From: JAGVSR01 sp031413815
GTDB taxonomy: Bacteria > Pseudomonadota > Alphaproteobacteria > Rhizobiales > Hyphomicrobiaceae
DNA: 64,000 bases
Reading direction: 5' to 3'
Assembly (NCBI GenBank): GCA_031413815.1
Contig: JANOFU010000075.1
Location: 1-64,000 of the forward strand
Part shown: positions 51,590 to 61,068 of the stretch, one piece after another
How positions within the stretch are numbered: position 1 is the stretch's first letter
How the letters are laid out: every line of letters starts with the position of its first letter
Notes under the pieces: model-generated
The model's database searches: none
Seen by the model: only the letters and a program-made list of their open reading frames with translations
Told to the model about the DNA's origin: nothing
Translations under genes and position numbers: made by a program

Positions 51590-51645
51590 CGACTGCGATC
51601 TCCGTAAGGCACAAAATGGCGCGACGCGCGCGCCGGCCGGCAAGG

Positions 51646-52707
51646 TTATGTGGCGCCCGTGCCTTGATCATCCTCGCCGGATGGACCCTTGCGCGACGCC
51701 AAGCGGGCGAGAGCAGCAAGCTCTCGCGCCCACTGCTTCAGCGGCCGGGCCGGCGTGCCACCGACACTTGCTCCAGCCGGCACATCTTCCTTCGGATGAG
51801 ATGCGCCTGCGATTTGAGCACCCGTGCCGATCTTGATATGACCGACGGTGCCCGACTGACCGCCCATCACAACGAAATCTCCCAATTCGGTGGATCCTGA
51901 GATCCCCGTATGGGCGACGATCACGCAATGACGTCCGATCTGCACGTTGTGCCCGATCTGGACGAGATTATCAATTTTCGTCCCTTCTCCAATGATCGTA
52001 TCCTTAAGCGCGCCGCGATCTATGGTGGTATTGGCACCGATTTCGACGTCGTCCTGGATCACGACGCGGCCAATTTGGGGGACTTTCAAGTGACCCTCCG
52101 GGCTCATGGCGAAGCCGAACCCGTCCTGCCCGACCCGGGCACCTGCATGAATAATGACCCGATCGCCCACCAGTGAGTGGGTCAGCGTCACGCCAGGTCC
52201 GATATAACACCCACGGCCGATGGCCACCCGGTAGCCGATGACAGCGCCCGCAGCGATGCGCGTGCCTTCACCGATCATGGCCTCCGGGCCGATGACCGCG
52301 CCAGGTTCGACGGCAACGCCCGCCTCAAGCTGGGCTGTGGGGTCAATGGCGAAGCCGGAACTCCCAATCGCCACCTTCGGCTGCATCGCTTCGGGATAGA
52401 ACAGCTGCAGCGCCAGAGCAAAGCTTCGATAGGGCGCATTCGTCGACAGAGCGATCGTACCGGGCGGTACGCGATCAGCAAGTGCGGCTTGAACGAGGCA
52501 GAAACCAGCCTGGGTCTCGGCCAGCTGCGGCAAGTACTTGCGATTGTCGAGAAACGAGATATGGCCGGGTCCGGCATCCGACAGCGCGCGCACGTCCGTG
52601 ATAATGTTGGACGCCACACTGTCCACGCTGACATCGGCCTGCGCTGCGCGCGCGACGGCCACTACCGGGAATGGTCCTGAGTTCCTGAAAAATCCTGGGT
52701 GCTCCAT
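51646..52707 (-). CDS. lpxD: UDP-3-O-(3-hydroxyacyl)glucosamine N-acyltransferase
   Basis: Third step of lipid A synthesis; adds the N-linked hydroxyacyl chain. 353 residues: an N-terminal uridine-binding domain (SDAGPGHISFLDNRKYLPQL), then a hexapeptide beta-helix (AVIGPEAMIGEGTRIAAGAVIG and following repeats) with IGHNVQIGRHCVIVAHTGISGST around the catalytic histidine. ATG 52707 (MEHPGFFRNSGPF) is selected. It lies 117 bp downstream of bamA. Confidence 0.95.
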   Translation of the reverse strand: MEHPGFFRNSGPFPVVAVARAAQADVSVDSVASNIITDVRALSDAGPGHISFLDNRKYLPQLAETQAGFCLVQAALADRVPPGTIALSTNAPYRSFALALQLFYPEAMQPKVAIGSSGFAIDPTAQLEAGVAVEPGAVIGPEAMIGEGTRIAAGAVIGYRVAIGRGCYIGPGVTLTHSLVGDRVIIHAGARVGQDGFGFAMSPEGHLKVPQIGRVVIQDDVEIGANTTIDRGALKDTIIGEGTKIDNLVQIGHNVQIGRHCVIVAHTGISGSTELGDFVVMGGQSGTVGHIKIGTGAQIAGASHPKEDVPAGASVGGTPARPLKQWARELAALARLASRKGPSGEDDQGTGAT

Positions 52708-52824
52708 CAGGGACAACCTCTGCCGCGCCGGACACGCGGTCCGCACCACTGATGCGAGCTCAGACCACGCCGCTAGGCTTAGCCCGGCTGCGACCCAAGT
52801 GCCAGCACTGACATCTCTGTGGAA

Positions 52825-55248
52825 TTAGAACTTGGTGGATGCGCCAAAGCGGATCTTTTGTTCCTTGTCATAGTCCTCGCTCGACAGCGGCTCTGCGTAA
52901 TCGACGCGCAGTGGGCCGACGGGCGAATTCCAGAGCAAGCTGGCACCGACAGCGGCGCGAACGGTGCTGTCATCGGCAAGGTTGTTGCCAAGAATATCTT
53001 CAGCCCGATCGCCTGCACCAAACAGCGAGCCCGCATCGGCAAAGACCGCTCCACTGATACCCAGGTCTTCCGGGATGAGCGGAATCGGGAACCGGAGTTC
53101 CGCGGTCGCGGCCCAAAACGTTTGACCGCCGATCGAGTCGCGAGTCGACAAATCTCGCGGACCATACCCCGCCCGATCAAAGCCGCGCACGGTCTCACCA
53201 CCCTTGAAATACAGGTCGAGGAGCCGGATGTCGTCGCCGCCCCACCCTTCAATGTGACCGCCGATGACGCGGCCAACGAACGTAATTTTCTCCGTGACGG
53301 GATAGTACGCGCGGCCCTCGCCCTGGACGCGCGCATATTGCACGTCGCCACCGAGTCCGGCGAAGTCAGTTGCGAGCTGGAGATAGTAGCCGCTCGTCGG
53401 ATTCTTGGGATGGTTCCGCTTATCATAAGTCAGCGTCGAACCGACTGATGAGGTCCAGTATACCTCCTCCTGACAGTTAACCGGAGCGTTCGTGTTCGGA
53501 TTGCCATCGGTGTTCCGAGCGTCTGCGATGTTGGCATCACCGCACGCGTCCTTCACCGCCAGCGATGCGCGGTCTTCTACATCGTAAATCTCATCGCGGG
53601 TCAGCGTGTAGCCCGTCTGCATCCAGAGATTCTCAGCCAGCGGGAAACCGATGCGAACGGTGCCACCGGTTTTTCGGCTGCTGAACCCTGAGTCATCCTG
53701 CTGGTCGATTTCCTTATGGAACAGATCGAAGCCGGCCGAGATATTGCGATCGAGGAAGCGCGGCTCGGTGAACGACAAGTCAACCTGAGCGCGTTCAAGC
53801 GACCCGGCGAGCTTCAACCGAAGGAACTGGCCGTTGCCGAACAGGTTGCGCTCGGTGATGCTGACGTCGCCGATAACGCCTTCTGACGTTGAGTAGCCAG
53901 CACCGAACGAAAGTTCACCCGTCGACTGCTCTTCAACTTCGACATCGAGGATCACGCGATCCTGAGCGGACCCAGGGCGGCGCTTGATTTCGGCCGTCTT
54001 GAACAGACCCATCGACTGCAGCCGCTTTTTAGCACGGTCAACAAGCAGTGGATTATAGGCGTCGCCCTCAGCCAAGCGGAACTCGCGCCGGATGACGTGA
54101 TCCTTGGTCCGTCCATTACCAACGATATTGATCCGGTCGATGTAAACGCGCGGACCTTCATCAATGGCGTACACAATCGAGATGGTGCGTGTGGCAACAT
54201 CGGGGACAGCGCGCGGGCGCACGCGAGCGAATGCAAAACCCTGCTCAGCCGTCGCCAGCGTCAACTTTTCGACGGTCTTGTCGATGTCGGCGCCGTTGTA
54301 GATGTCGCCCTGTTCGGTCAGAATTTCCGAGTTGAGTGCGACGGGATCAACGCCCGCGAGCGAGTTCTCAACCGCGACGGACCCGAACGTGTACAGTTCG
54401 CCTTCCTCAACCGCGAAGTTGACGACAAAGCCTGACCCATCGCGATCCAAATCAGCGTTGGCCGCTACCACGCGGGCATCTGCATAGCCGTTCTTCAGAT
54501 AATACTGGCGCAGCAATTCCCGATCGAGGTTCAACCGGTCGGGATCGTAGATGCTGGTGCCCTTGAGGAAGTCAAACCACCCCGACGACGTCGTCGAGAT
54601 GATGTCGCGCAACTGAGTATCGGAGAACGCCGAGTTGCCGGTGAAGTTGATGCCCTTGACCTTGGTCGCACCGCCCTCGGTGATTTCAAACACGAGATTG
54701 ACGCGGCTCTGTTCAAGCTCAATGATCTTCGGCTCGACCGCAGCCGCGTAGCGGCCTTGGCGCGTGTAGACGTCGAGGATGCGCTGGACGTCCGCCTGAA
54801 CCCTCGCGCGTGTGTAGACGGAGCGCGGCTTGAGCTGAACTTCGGCGCGCAACGTGTCTGTATCGACCTCGCTGTTGCCTTCGAACGCAACCTGATTGAT
54901 GACCGCATTCTCAACGACAGTTACAACGGCGGCTGACCCCACCTGATCAATGCTGACGTCGGAAAACAAGCCTGTCGAGAACAGCGCCTTGAGTGACGCA
55001 TCGACCTTGCCGGCATCATAGCTGTCACCGGTCGAAAACTGAAGATACGACCGCACCGTTTCGGCTTCGACGCGGCGGTTGCCCTCGACGCGGATCTCGC
55101 GAATGACACTCTGCGCATGCGCAGCTGTTACGCCGCCAGCCAACCCGTCAAAACCCTGCACCGGCGCACAGAGCGCAGCAGCGACAAGACCCAGCAGGCC
55201 GCAAAGCGACCTGATCCGGAAACCAGCCATACGCGGATCAGCCGTCAT
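52825..55248 (-). CDS. bamA: Outer-membrane protein assembly factor BamA
   Basis: Central Omp85 component of the BAM complex that folds beta-barrels into the outer membrane. About 807 residues: signal peptide ending AAHAQS, five POTRA domains (first VIREIRVEGNRRVEAETVRSYL; later INFTGNSAFSDTQLRDII), and a C-terminal barrel from about residue 430 with the Omp85 VRGFDRAGYGPRD motif. The chain ends in ...RFGASTKF, the aromatic terminus of outer-membrane proteins. ATG 55248 is used; ATG 55230 is possible. It is followed by the lpx genes. Confidence 0.95.
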   Translation of the reverse strand: MTADPRMAGFRIRSLCGLLGLVAAALCAPVQGFDGLAGGVTAAHAQSVIREIRVEGNRRVEAETVRSYLQFSTGDSYDAGKVDASLKALFSTGLFSDVSIDQVGSAAVVTVVENAVINQVAFEGNSEVDTDTLRAEVQLKPRSVYTRARVQADVQRILDVYTRQGRYAAAVEPKIIELEQSRVNLVFEITEGGATKVKGINFTGNSAFSDTQLRDIISTTSSGWFDFLKGTSIYDPDRLNLDRELLRQYYLKNGYADARVVAANADLDRDGSGFVVNFAVEEGELYTFGSVAVENSLAGVDPVALNSEILTEQGDIYNGADIDKTVEKLTLATAEQGFAFARVRPRAVPDVATRTISIVYAIDEGPRVYIDRINIVGNGRTKDHVIRREFRLAEGDAYNPLLVDRAKKRLQSMGLFKTAEIKRRPGSAQDRVILDVEVEEQSTGELSFGAGYSTSEGVIGDVSITERNLFGNGQFLRLKLAGSLERAQVDLSFTEPRFLDRNISAGFDLFHKEIDQQDDSGFSSRKTGGTVRIGFPLAENLWMQTGYTLTRDEIYDVEDRASLAVKDACGDANIADARNTDGNPNTNAPVNCQEEVYWTSSVGSTLTYDKRNHPKNPTSGYYLQLATDFAGLGGDVQYARVQGEGRAYYPVTEKITFVGRVIGGHIEGWGGDDIRLLDLYFKGGETVRGFDRAGYGPRDLSTRDSIGGQTFWAATAELRFPIPLIPEDLGISGAVFADAGSLFGAGDRAEDILGNNLADDSTVRAAVGASLLWNSPVGPLRVDYAEPLSSEDYDKEQKIRFGASTKF

Positions 55249-55456
55249 GCTCGGTGCATTCCCCCTGCGCGACGCACACCTGCCCAAAGCAGAAATGCAC
55301 GCCCCGGTTGTTTTTTGGGCTTCGGACCCTTAACCCCACCCAATTCCGAACTCAAACCACTCAAGTTTGAGCCCGGACAGATCCGAACCAACACGCGACT
55401 TTTAACGATTCAGTAAGAGCTGTGGAAGTGGCAAGATTACGTCACCGGCCAGCTTT

Positions 55457-56608
55457 CTATCCGGCCCCGACGATCCACCTCTTGAGTATTGGTAAGTCAT
55501 TGAAAGTAGCGAAGACCATGAGGCCTAAGACCAGCGCCATTCCGATTCGATACCCAATCTCCTGGGTCCGTTCGCTGAGTGGCTTACGGCGTACAGCTTC
55601 TATGGCGTAGAACATCAAATGACCGCCGTCCAATAGCGGTATAGGGAACAGATTGATCAGCCCAACACTGACCGAGATAAAGGCGATCAGGTGGATCAAG
55701 TATTCAAGCCCCCGCTGCGCGACTTGCCCGGCAATATCAGCAATCCGGATTGGCCCACCCAACTGGTCGCCGCTTTGCTTGCGCATCACGACATCGCCCA
55801 AGTAGCCGAGCGTGCTGGTGACGATGAATTTTGTTCTTTCGACAGCCAAACCAAAGGCTTCCAGTGGCCCCGGCTGGTGGACTTTGATCGCATCCGCCGT
55901 CGCTGTTCGCTTGACGCCAATCACGACCGTCGACTGTTTGTCGCCCCGGTCATCGATTTGCTCGCGCACTTCGGGCGTGATCGATAGATCGAGCGTCTCA
56001 TCCGCTCGCTGAACTTTGAACCTGAGCGGGTTTCCAACGTTCACAGCGACAATTTGCTGAAGTTTTTCAAAGCCGGTGACCGTTCGGCCGTCAATCGACA
56101 GAACCACGTCTCCAGGTTGAAGTCCCGCACGCTCCGCAGGACTGCCGGGCACCACACCATCGACGCGCGCGTCCGTCGAATGCACGCCGTGGTACATGAA
56201 CCAGAACGTGAAAATAAAGAGCGCAAGCAAGAAGTTGGCTATGGGTCCTGCGGCCACGACCGCAGACTTCTGCAAGAGGGTCTTATGATGGAATGAGCCC
56301 TCGCGCTCTGCCGGGGTCATATTCTCAAAGGCGTCACGCGACGGTGTACTTGCCGCGCCTTCGTCGTCGATGAACTTGACGTAGCCGCCCAAAGGTATCC
56401 ACGCGACCCGCCACCGGGTGCCATAGCTGTCATTGAACCCGAAGATTTCTTTGCCAAAACCGATGGAGAATGTTTTCACGGCCACGCCGCACCAGCGGGC
56501 CACCAGAAAATGTCCCAACTCGTGGATGAAGACCACGACGGTCAGCACGAACAGGAATGGCAGGGCGATCATTACCCCATTCCATATGCTCCCCAGTAGA
56601 CCTTCCAT
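55457..56608 (-). CDS. rseP: Site-2 intramembrane metalloprotease RseP
   Basis: Zinc protease of the inner membrane that cleaves anti-sigma factors and signal-peptide remnants. 383 residues from ATG 56608 (GGAGG 6 bp upstream). HELGH at 29-33 binds zinc with E30 as catalytic base; VDGVVPGSPAERAGLQPGDVVLSIDGRTV is a PDZ domain; NLFPIPLLDGGHLMFY carries the LDG motif that supplies the third ligand. It lies between dxr and bamA as in most proteobacteria. A gap of about 200 bp before bamA may hold a separate promoter. Confidence 0.95.
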   Translation of the reverse strand: MEGLLGSIWNGVMIALPFLFVLTVVVFIHELGHFLVARWCGVAVKTFSIGFGKEIFGFNDSYGTRWRVAWIPLGGYVKFIDDEGAASTPSRDAFENMTPAEREGSFHHKTLLQKSAVVAAGPIANFLLALFIFTFWFMYHGVHSTDARVDGVVPGSPAERAGLQPGDVVLSIDGRTVTGFEKLQQIVAVNVGNPLRFKVQRADETLDLSITPEVREQIDDRGDKQSTVVIGVKRTATADAIKVHQPGPLEAFGLAVERTKFIVTSTLGYLGDVVMRKQSGDQLGGPIRIADIAGQVAQRGLEYLIHLIAFISVSVGLINLFPIPLLDGGHLMFYAIEAVRRKPLSERTQEIGYRIGMALVLGLMVFATFNDLPILKRWIVGAG

Positions 56609-56677
56609 TCCAATCCTCCAGATTACGGCTGTGCCGGGTCGCGACACACCAGGCGGAACTCAATCTGCCGCAGGTGT

Positions 56678-57889
56678 CTAGACTGTGGTCAACAACGAAC
56701 GAGCCAATGCGCGCCCTTCGCGGTCCGCCGCAAGAACGTCGTCGAGCGCCCCTTGAGACCGGATATGGCCCAGCGCGTCAGCCCGTTCAATACATGACTC
56801 GACGAGTGTCGCGATATCGAGGAATCCGATTTTGCGATCCAAGAACGCTGCGACTGCTATTTCGTTGGCCGCATTTAGGATCGCGGGCGCCGTACCGCCA
56901 CACTTGAGAGCGGCCTTGGCGATCCCCAGCGCGGGAAAGCGAGTGTCGTCTACGGCCTCAAAACTCAACTGCCCCAGCGCCACCAAATCCAGGCGCGCAG
57001 TTGGAGCTTGCATGCGGGCTGGCCACGCGAGTGCCAGCGAGATCGGCGTTCTCATATCCGGGCTGCCCATTTGGGCGAGAACGGACCCGTCAACGTAGTG
57101 GACGAGGCAATGGATAATGGACTGCGGATGCACAATCGCGCCCAATTGCTCAGCTTCGACTGGAAACAGGTGATAGGCTTCGATCAATTCGAGACCCTTA
57201 TTCATCAAGGTCGCGGAATCGATCGTGATCTTAGCTCCCATCGACCAGTTGGGATGACGAAGTGCTTCCTCCGGTGTCGCTGCCCTCAGGCGCTCCAAGG
57301 GCCAGGTGCGAAACGGACCGCCTGACGCTGTCAGCACGATTTTCTCGATTGAGCAGGGCTCGGCACCGGCGAGAGCTTGAAACGCCGCTGAATGCTCGCT
57401 GTCGACGGGCAGCAGTTCCGCACCCGACGATCTGATCTCTTGCAGGAAAATCTCGCCCGCCGAGACGAGGCATTCCTTGTTGGCCAACGCGACGCGGCGG
57501 CCCTGCCGTGCGGCCGCAAAGGTCGGCCGCAGCCCAGCAGCCCCGACAATGGCGGCCATGACGCAGTCGGCTGGCATCGCGGCAGCGAAGACGAGTGCGT
57601 CTTCGCCGGCTTCCGCGCGGATTCCGCTGCCGGACAAATGCTGTTTCAACTCCTGGTAATGGGCCGGGTCGCCAATGACCGCGCAGTCGGCACTGTGTTT
57701 GATCGCCAGTTGGGCAAGCTTGGCCGCATTCGACTGTCCAGTGACCGCCACGATTTTGAAGCGTTCGGGGGACCGCCCGACAAGGTCGAGAGTGCTTTCG
57801 CCGATGGACCCCGTTGCACCTAGGATGCTCAAGGTCTGTGGGGCGTCAACGCCCGGACCGGATCGCGATGTCACAACAGAGCTACTCAT
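56678..57889 (-). CDS. dxr: 1-deoxy-D-xylulose-5-phosphate reductoisomerase
   Basis: Second enzyme of the MEP isoprenoid pathway, making MEP from DXP with NADPH. 403 residues. LSILGATGSIGESTLDLV binds NADPH; ALANKECLVSAGE, LLPVDSEHSAAFQAL (metal-binding D and E), ASGGPFRTW, HPNWSMGAKITIDSATLMNKGLELIEAYHLF and IVHPQSIIHCLVHY form the active site. Supplies precursors used by UppS, encoded two genes upstream. No anomalies. Confidence 0.96.
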   Translation of the reverse strand: MSSSVVTSRSGPGVDAPQTLSILGATGSIGESTLDLVGRSPERFKIVAVTGQSNAAKLAQLAIKHSADCAVIGDPAHYQELKQHLSGSGIRAEAGEDALVFAAAMPADCVMAAIVGAAGLRPTFAAARQGRRVALANKECLVSAGEIFLQEIRSSGAELLPVDSEHSAAFQALAGAEPCSIEKIVLTASGGPFRTWPLERLRAATPEEALRHPNWSMGAKITIDSATLMNKGLELIEAYHLFPVEAEQLGAIVHPQSIIHCLVHYVDGSVLAQMGSPDMRTPISLALAWPARMQAPTARLDLVALGQLSFEAVDDTRFPALGIAKAALKCGGTAPAILNAANEIAVAAFLDRKIGFLDIATLVESCIERADALGHIRSQGALDDVLAADREGRALARSLLTTV

Positions 57890-57892
57890 GCT

Positions 57893-58753
57893 TCACGTGC
57901 CATAGAGCAGGGCAGTGGCGGGAGCGTGCGGGTTGATGGCGAGAGCAATGAGGGCGGCCGCAATGGCCGCGAAAATGAGACCATCGACTCTGTCCATAAC
58001 GCCCCCGTGCCCCGGGATGAGGGCACTGGCATCCTTAACACCAAATGCCCGCTTGAGTGCAGATTCGGTCAGATCGCCCGCTTGCGACACCACGCCAAGC
58101 GTTGTCCCAGTGATGACCAGAGGCATGACCGGCGCGCTTGAATAGTGCGCGAACACCGCTGATGCGGCCGCACCTGCCGCAACGCCGCCGATCAGTCCTG
58201 CCCACGTCTTGTTGGGTGAGATCAGAGGGGCCAGTTTCGGTCCCCCGATCGACCGGCCAAAAATGTAGCCGCCCGTGTCGGTTGCCGCGACGGCGGTGAG
58301 AACGAACAGCACGGCCAATAGCCCGTCTGGAGCGTCAGTACGCAGCCACAATAGCGCGACGGCCGGCAGTCCCGCGTAAACGACGCCAGCAGCTGACAGC
58401 ATGGGCCGCTCGCCGGCCGTCAGCAAACCCACGAGAATGGTTCCGGCACCGATCGCGGCAACAGCCAGCCCAGCGAGACCCATGGCTCCAAGACACAGCG
58501 CTACGGCGACGGCCGCGGCATGAACCAAGAGCCCCAAATCGAAATCTGACCGGCGTACGATCCGCGCCCATTCCCAGCTGACCACCAGCGCGACCACCAG
58601 CAACAGCGCTCCAAATGGCAAACTGCCCGCATAGAGAACGGCAACGACCAGAGCCGCGAGTACAATCCCTGAAATGAGCCGCATGCTCAGATCGGAAGGT
58701 CCCGGAGCACCAGAACCCGGGGGCGCGTCCGTCTCGGGAGCGTCCTCTGGCAT
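57893..58753 (-). CDS. cdsA: Phosphatidate cytidylyltransferase
   Basis: Inner-membrane enzyme making CDP-diacylglycerol from phosphatidate and CTP. About 286 residues with six or more helices and the signature region near the C-terminus: SQAGDLTESALKRAFGVKDASALIPGHGGVMDRVDGL. ATG 58753 has GAGG 6 bp upstream; a GTG at 58765 overlapping the uppS stop (GTGA) is an alternative. Tight linkage uppS-cdsA-dxr-rseP is the normal order. Confidence 0.94.
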   Translation of the reverse strand: MPEDAPETDAPPGSGAPGPSDLSMRLISGIVLAALVVAVLYAGSLPFGALLLVVALVVSWEWARIVRRSDFDLGLLVHAAAVAVALCLGAMGLAGLAVAAIGAGTILVGLLTAGERPMLSAAGVVYAGLPAVALLWLRTDAPDGLLAVLFVLTAVAATDTGGYIFGRSIGGPKLAPLISPNKTWAGLIGGVAAGAAASAVFAHYSSAPVMPLVITGTTLGVVSQAGDLTESALKRAFGVKDASALIPGHGGVMDRVDGLIFAAIAAALIALAINPHAPATALLYGT

Positions 58754-58761
58754 CGCGATCC

Positions 58762-59508
58762 TCACGCGCTGGTGCGTTTGGTAAGCCCGCCAAACCGGCG
58801 TTCGCGCGCGCGGAACTCGCCGATCGCCTGCTCCATCATGTCACGGCCAAAGTCCGGCCAATACGCGTCGAGGAACACGAACTCCGTATAGGCGGTCTGC
58901 CACAACAGGAAGTTCGACAGCCGCATTTCTCCACTGGTGCGGATCAGAAGATCAGGATCTGGAACATCGGCTGTATCAAGCGCTGCACCCAGCGCTTCCG
59001 GCGTGACGTCATCGGGCGATAACCGTCCAGCCGCGACCTCGCACGCCAAGTGCCGCGCGGCTTTTGCAATTTCAGCGCGCGACCCGTAGTTGAACGCAAC
59101 GACGAGAGTGAGTGCTGTATTGTGGGACGTGAGTTCAACGGCCTCATCGATCAGAACGAGAAGCTCTGAATCGACCCGGTTGCGCTCACCGATCATCAAG
59201 ATCTTCACGTTCGACTGATGCAGATCGGCGAGGTCCCCCTTGATGAACCGCTTCATCAACCCCATCAGATCGTCGACCTCATCGGCCGGGCGCGCCCAGT
59301 TTTCCGACGAAAAACTGTAGATCGTGAGATAGGAAATCCCCAGTTCGATGGCCGCCCGGACAGTACGGCGCACGGCTTCGACACCCTGGCGGTGGCCCAG
59401 TGCGCGCGGCAAACCGCGTTCGGCCGCCCAGCGCCCGTTGCCATCCATGATGATCGCCACGTGCCGCGGACTACTGTCACGGGCGCGATCAACGTCGGAA
59501 AATCTCAT
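58762..59508 (-). CDS. uppS: Undecaprenyl diphosphate synthase (isoprenyl transferase)
   Basis: Cis-prenyltransferase building the C55 carrier for peptidoglycan and other envelope polymers. About 248 residues. HVAIIMDGNGRWAAERGLPRALGHRQG has D22 and the FPP site; YLTIYSFSSENWARPADEV and the C-terminal DLLIRTSGEMRLSNFLLWQTAYTEFVF complete the family pattern. ATG 59508 is preferred; GTG 59538 would add ten residues. Overlaps or abuts cdsA. Confidence 0.95.
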   Translation of the reverse strand: MRFSDVDRARDSSPRHVAIIMDGNGRWAAERGLPRALGHRQGVEAVRRTVRAAIELGISYLTIYSFSSENWARPADEVDDLMGLMKRFIKGDLADLHQSNVKILMIGERNRVDSELLVLIDEAVELTSHNTALTLVVAFNYGSRAEIAKAARHLACEVAAGRLSPDDVTPEALGAALDTADVPDPDLLIRTSGEMRLSNFLLWQTAYTEFVFLDAYWPDFGRDMMEQAIGEFRARERRFGGLTKRTSA

Positions 59509-59590
59509 CGGCTCGGCCACGTCTGTTCGGCGCCCCACTTGAGATGTCAGTTCAGTTGCTCCGGATAATTTGACGCGCGATCATTGAGCC

Positions 59591-60157
59591 TCAAACTTTC
59601 TGTATCTCGGTCTCTTTCGATGCCAGCATCTGATCAATCTCCTTGATCAATTTGTCTGTCAGCTCCTGAACCTTGGTCGAATTCTTTTTGTGATCGTCTT
59701 CACCCATTTTACCATCCTTCTCGAGTTTTTTGAGAAGGTCCATGCCGTCGCGGCGGACATTGCGAACGGCAATGCGATGGCTCTCGGCGTACTTGTGGGC
59801 TTGCTTGACGAGTTCAGTCCGCCGGTCGGCTGTCGGTGCGGGGATCGGCAAACGGATCATGGTGCCATCGACCACTGGGTTCACGCCAAGGTTGGCTTCG
59901 CGAAGCGCCTTGTCGACGACTTGCACGTTGCCGCGATCCCAGACTTGCACACTGATCATGCGCGGCTCGGGCACGGTGACCGTGGCGACCTGATTGAGCG
60001 GCATTTTTGAGCCGTAGACAAGCACCTGGACGGGATCGAGCATCTGAGCGTTGGCCCGGCCCGTGCGCAGACTGGCAAGTTCGCGTTTGAACGCGTCCAG
60101 CGAAGCCCGCATCCGGTTTTCGATTTCTTTGATGTCGTATGTGTTTAGCGCCGACAT
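59591..60157 (-). CDS. frr: Ribosome recycling factor
   Basis: Splits post-termination ribosomes together with EF-G. 188 residues, with ENRMRASLDAFKRELASLRTGRANAQMLDPVQVLVYG at the N-terminus (tRNA-mimic helix) and RRTELVKQAHKYAESHRIAVRNVRRDGMDLLKK in the bundle. Between pyrH and uppS, the standard order. Confidence 0.97.
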   Translation of the reverse strand: MSALNTYDIKEIENRMRASLDAFKRELASLRTGRANAQMLDPVQVLVYGSKMPLNQVATVTVPEPRMISVQVWDRGNVQVVDKALREANLGVNPVVDGTMIRLPIPAPTADRRTELVKQAHKYAESHRIAVRNVRRDGMDLLKKLEKDGKMGEDDHKKNSTKVQELTDKLIKEIDQMLASKETEIQKV

Positions 60158-60245
60158 TGCCGTTTCCTTACTGGCCGTTCAATAGAGGCGCGCATCGTGC
60201 ACGAGCCTCTTCCACGCATCATGGCCGGCATGCGGCTCACGACAG

Positions 60246-60974
60246 TCATCCCTCGATCACCGTGGCGCGGGCCTCTCCCTTTAGCACTTTCAGGAGGTTA
60301 CCGGCCTCCTCGATCGAGAATACAATTACCGGAAGCCGGTTGTCGCGAGCAAGGGCGATTGCAGCCCCGTCCATGACCTTCAGATCGCGTGACAGAACCT
60401 CGGAATGGGTGAGTTTCTCAAATCTGCGCGCGGACGGGTCTTTTTTGGGATCGGCGCTGTACACGCCGTCCACTTGCGTCGCTTTGGCGACGGCATCGCA
60501 GTTCATTTCGACAGCACGCAGCGTTGCGGCCGTGTCTGTTGTGAAAAACGGGTTGCCGGTGCCGGCGGCAAAGATCACAACGCGGCCCTTGTCCAGATGC
60601 TGCAGGGCACGCGGCCGCACATAACTCTCGCATACGGTCGGCATCGGGATCGCGGACATCACGCGGGCGGGGATCTTCTGGTGGTCCAGAGCGTTCTGGA
60701 AGGCGAGGGCATTCATGACGGTCGCAAGCATTCCCATGTAATCGCCGGTGGCGCGATCCATGCCCTTAGCAGCGCCTTGAATGCCGCGGAAGATGTTGCC
60801 ACCACCGACGACAACGGCAATTTCTGCGCCTTCCCGCACGGCCGCGCCTATATCCGCCGCTAAGCGATCGACGACCGCCATATCGATGCCGTAGGCGCCC
60901 GTTCCCATCAGCGCTTCGCCGGAGAGCTTCACGAGCAATCGCTTGTATTTGAGGCCCGGTCCAGCGGACGCCAT
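60246..60974 (-). CDS. pyrH: UMP kinase
   Basis: Phosphorylates UMP to UDP; hexameric amino-acid-kinase-fold enzyme. 242 residues from ATG 60974: YKRLLVKLSGEALMG, VVVGGGNIFRG, and FAAGTGNPFFTTDTAATLRAVEMNCDAVAKATQVDGVYSADPKKDPSARRF. The frame is open for 95 codons upstream into the tsf region, but that part reads through the tsf terminator and tail, so it is not coding. A terminator separates it from tsf, so it likely has its own promoter. Confidence 0.96.
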   Translation of the reverse strand: MASAGPGLKYKRLLVKLSGEALMGTGAYGIDMAVVDRLAADIGAAVREGAEIAVVVGGGNIFRGIQGAAKGMDRATGDYMGMLATVMNALAFQNALDHQKIPARVMSAIPMPTVCESYVRPRALQHLDKGRVVIFAAGTGNPFFTTDTAATLRAVEMNCDAVAKATQVDGVYSADPKKDPSARRFEKLTHSEVLSRDLKVMDGAAIALARDNRLPVIVFSIEEAGNLLKVLKGEARATVIEG

Positions 60975-61013
60975 CTTCGCCGTCTCCTTCACCCGAATCT
61001 GGGCGAGCCTAAC

Positions 61014-61050
61014 AGAAAAGCGGCCAGTCGAGCGTTCGACCAGCCGCTTC
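61014..61050 (-). terminator. Intrinsic terminator after tsf
   Basis: Read leftward from 61050: AAGCGGCTGGTCGA, loop, TCGACTGGCCGCTTTT, giving a stem of about 14 bp with one mismatch followed by TTTTC. It lies 19 bp past the tsf stop and closes the rpsB-tsf transcript. Confidence 0.8.
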
Positions 61051-61068
61051 GATGCTAACCGCTTGAAT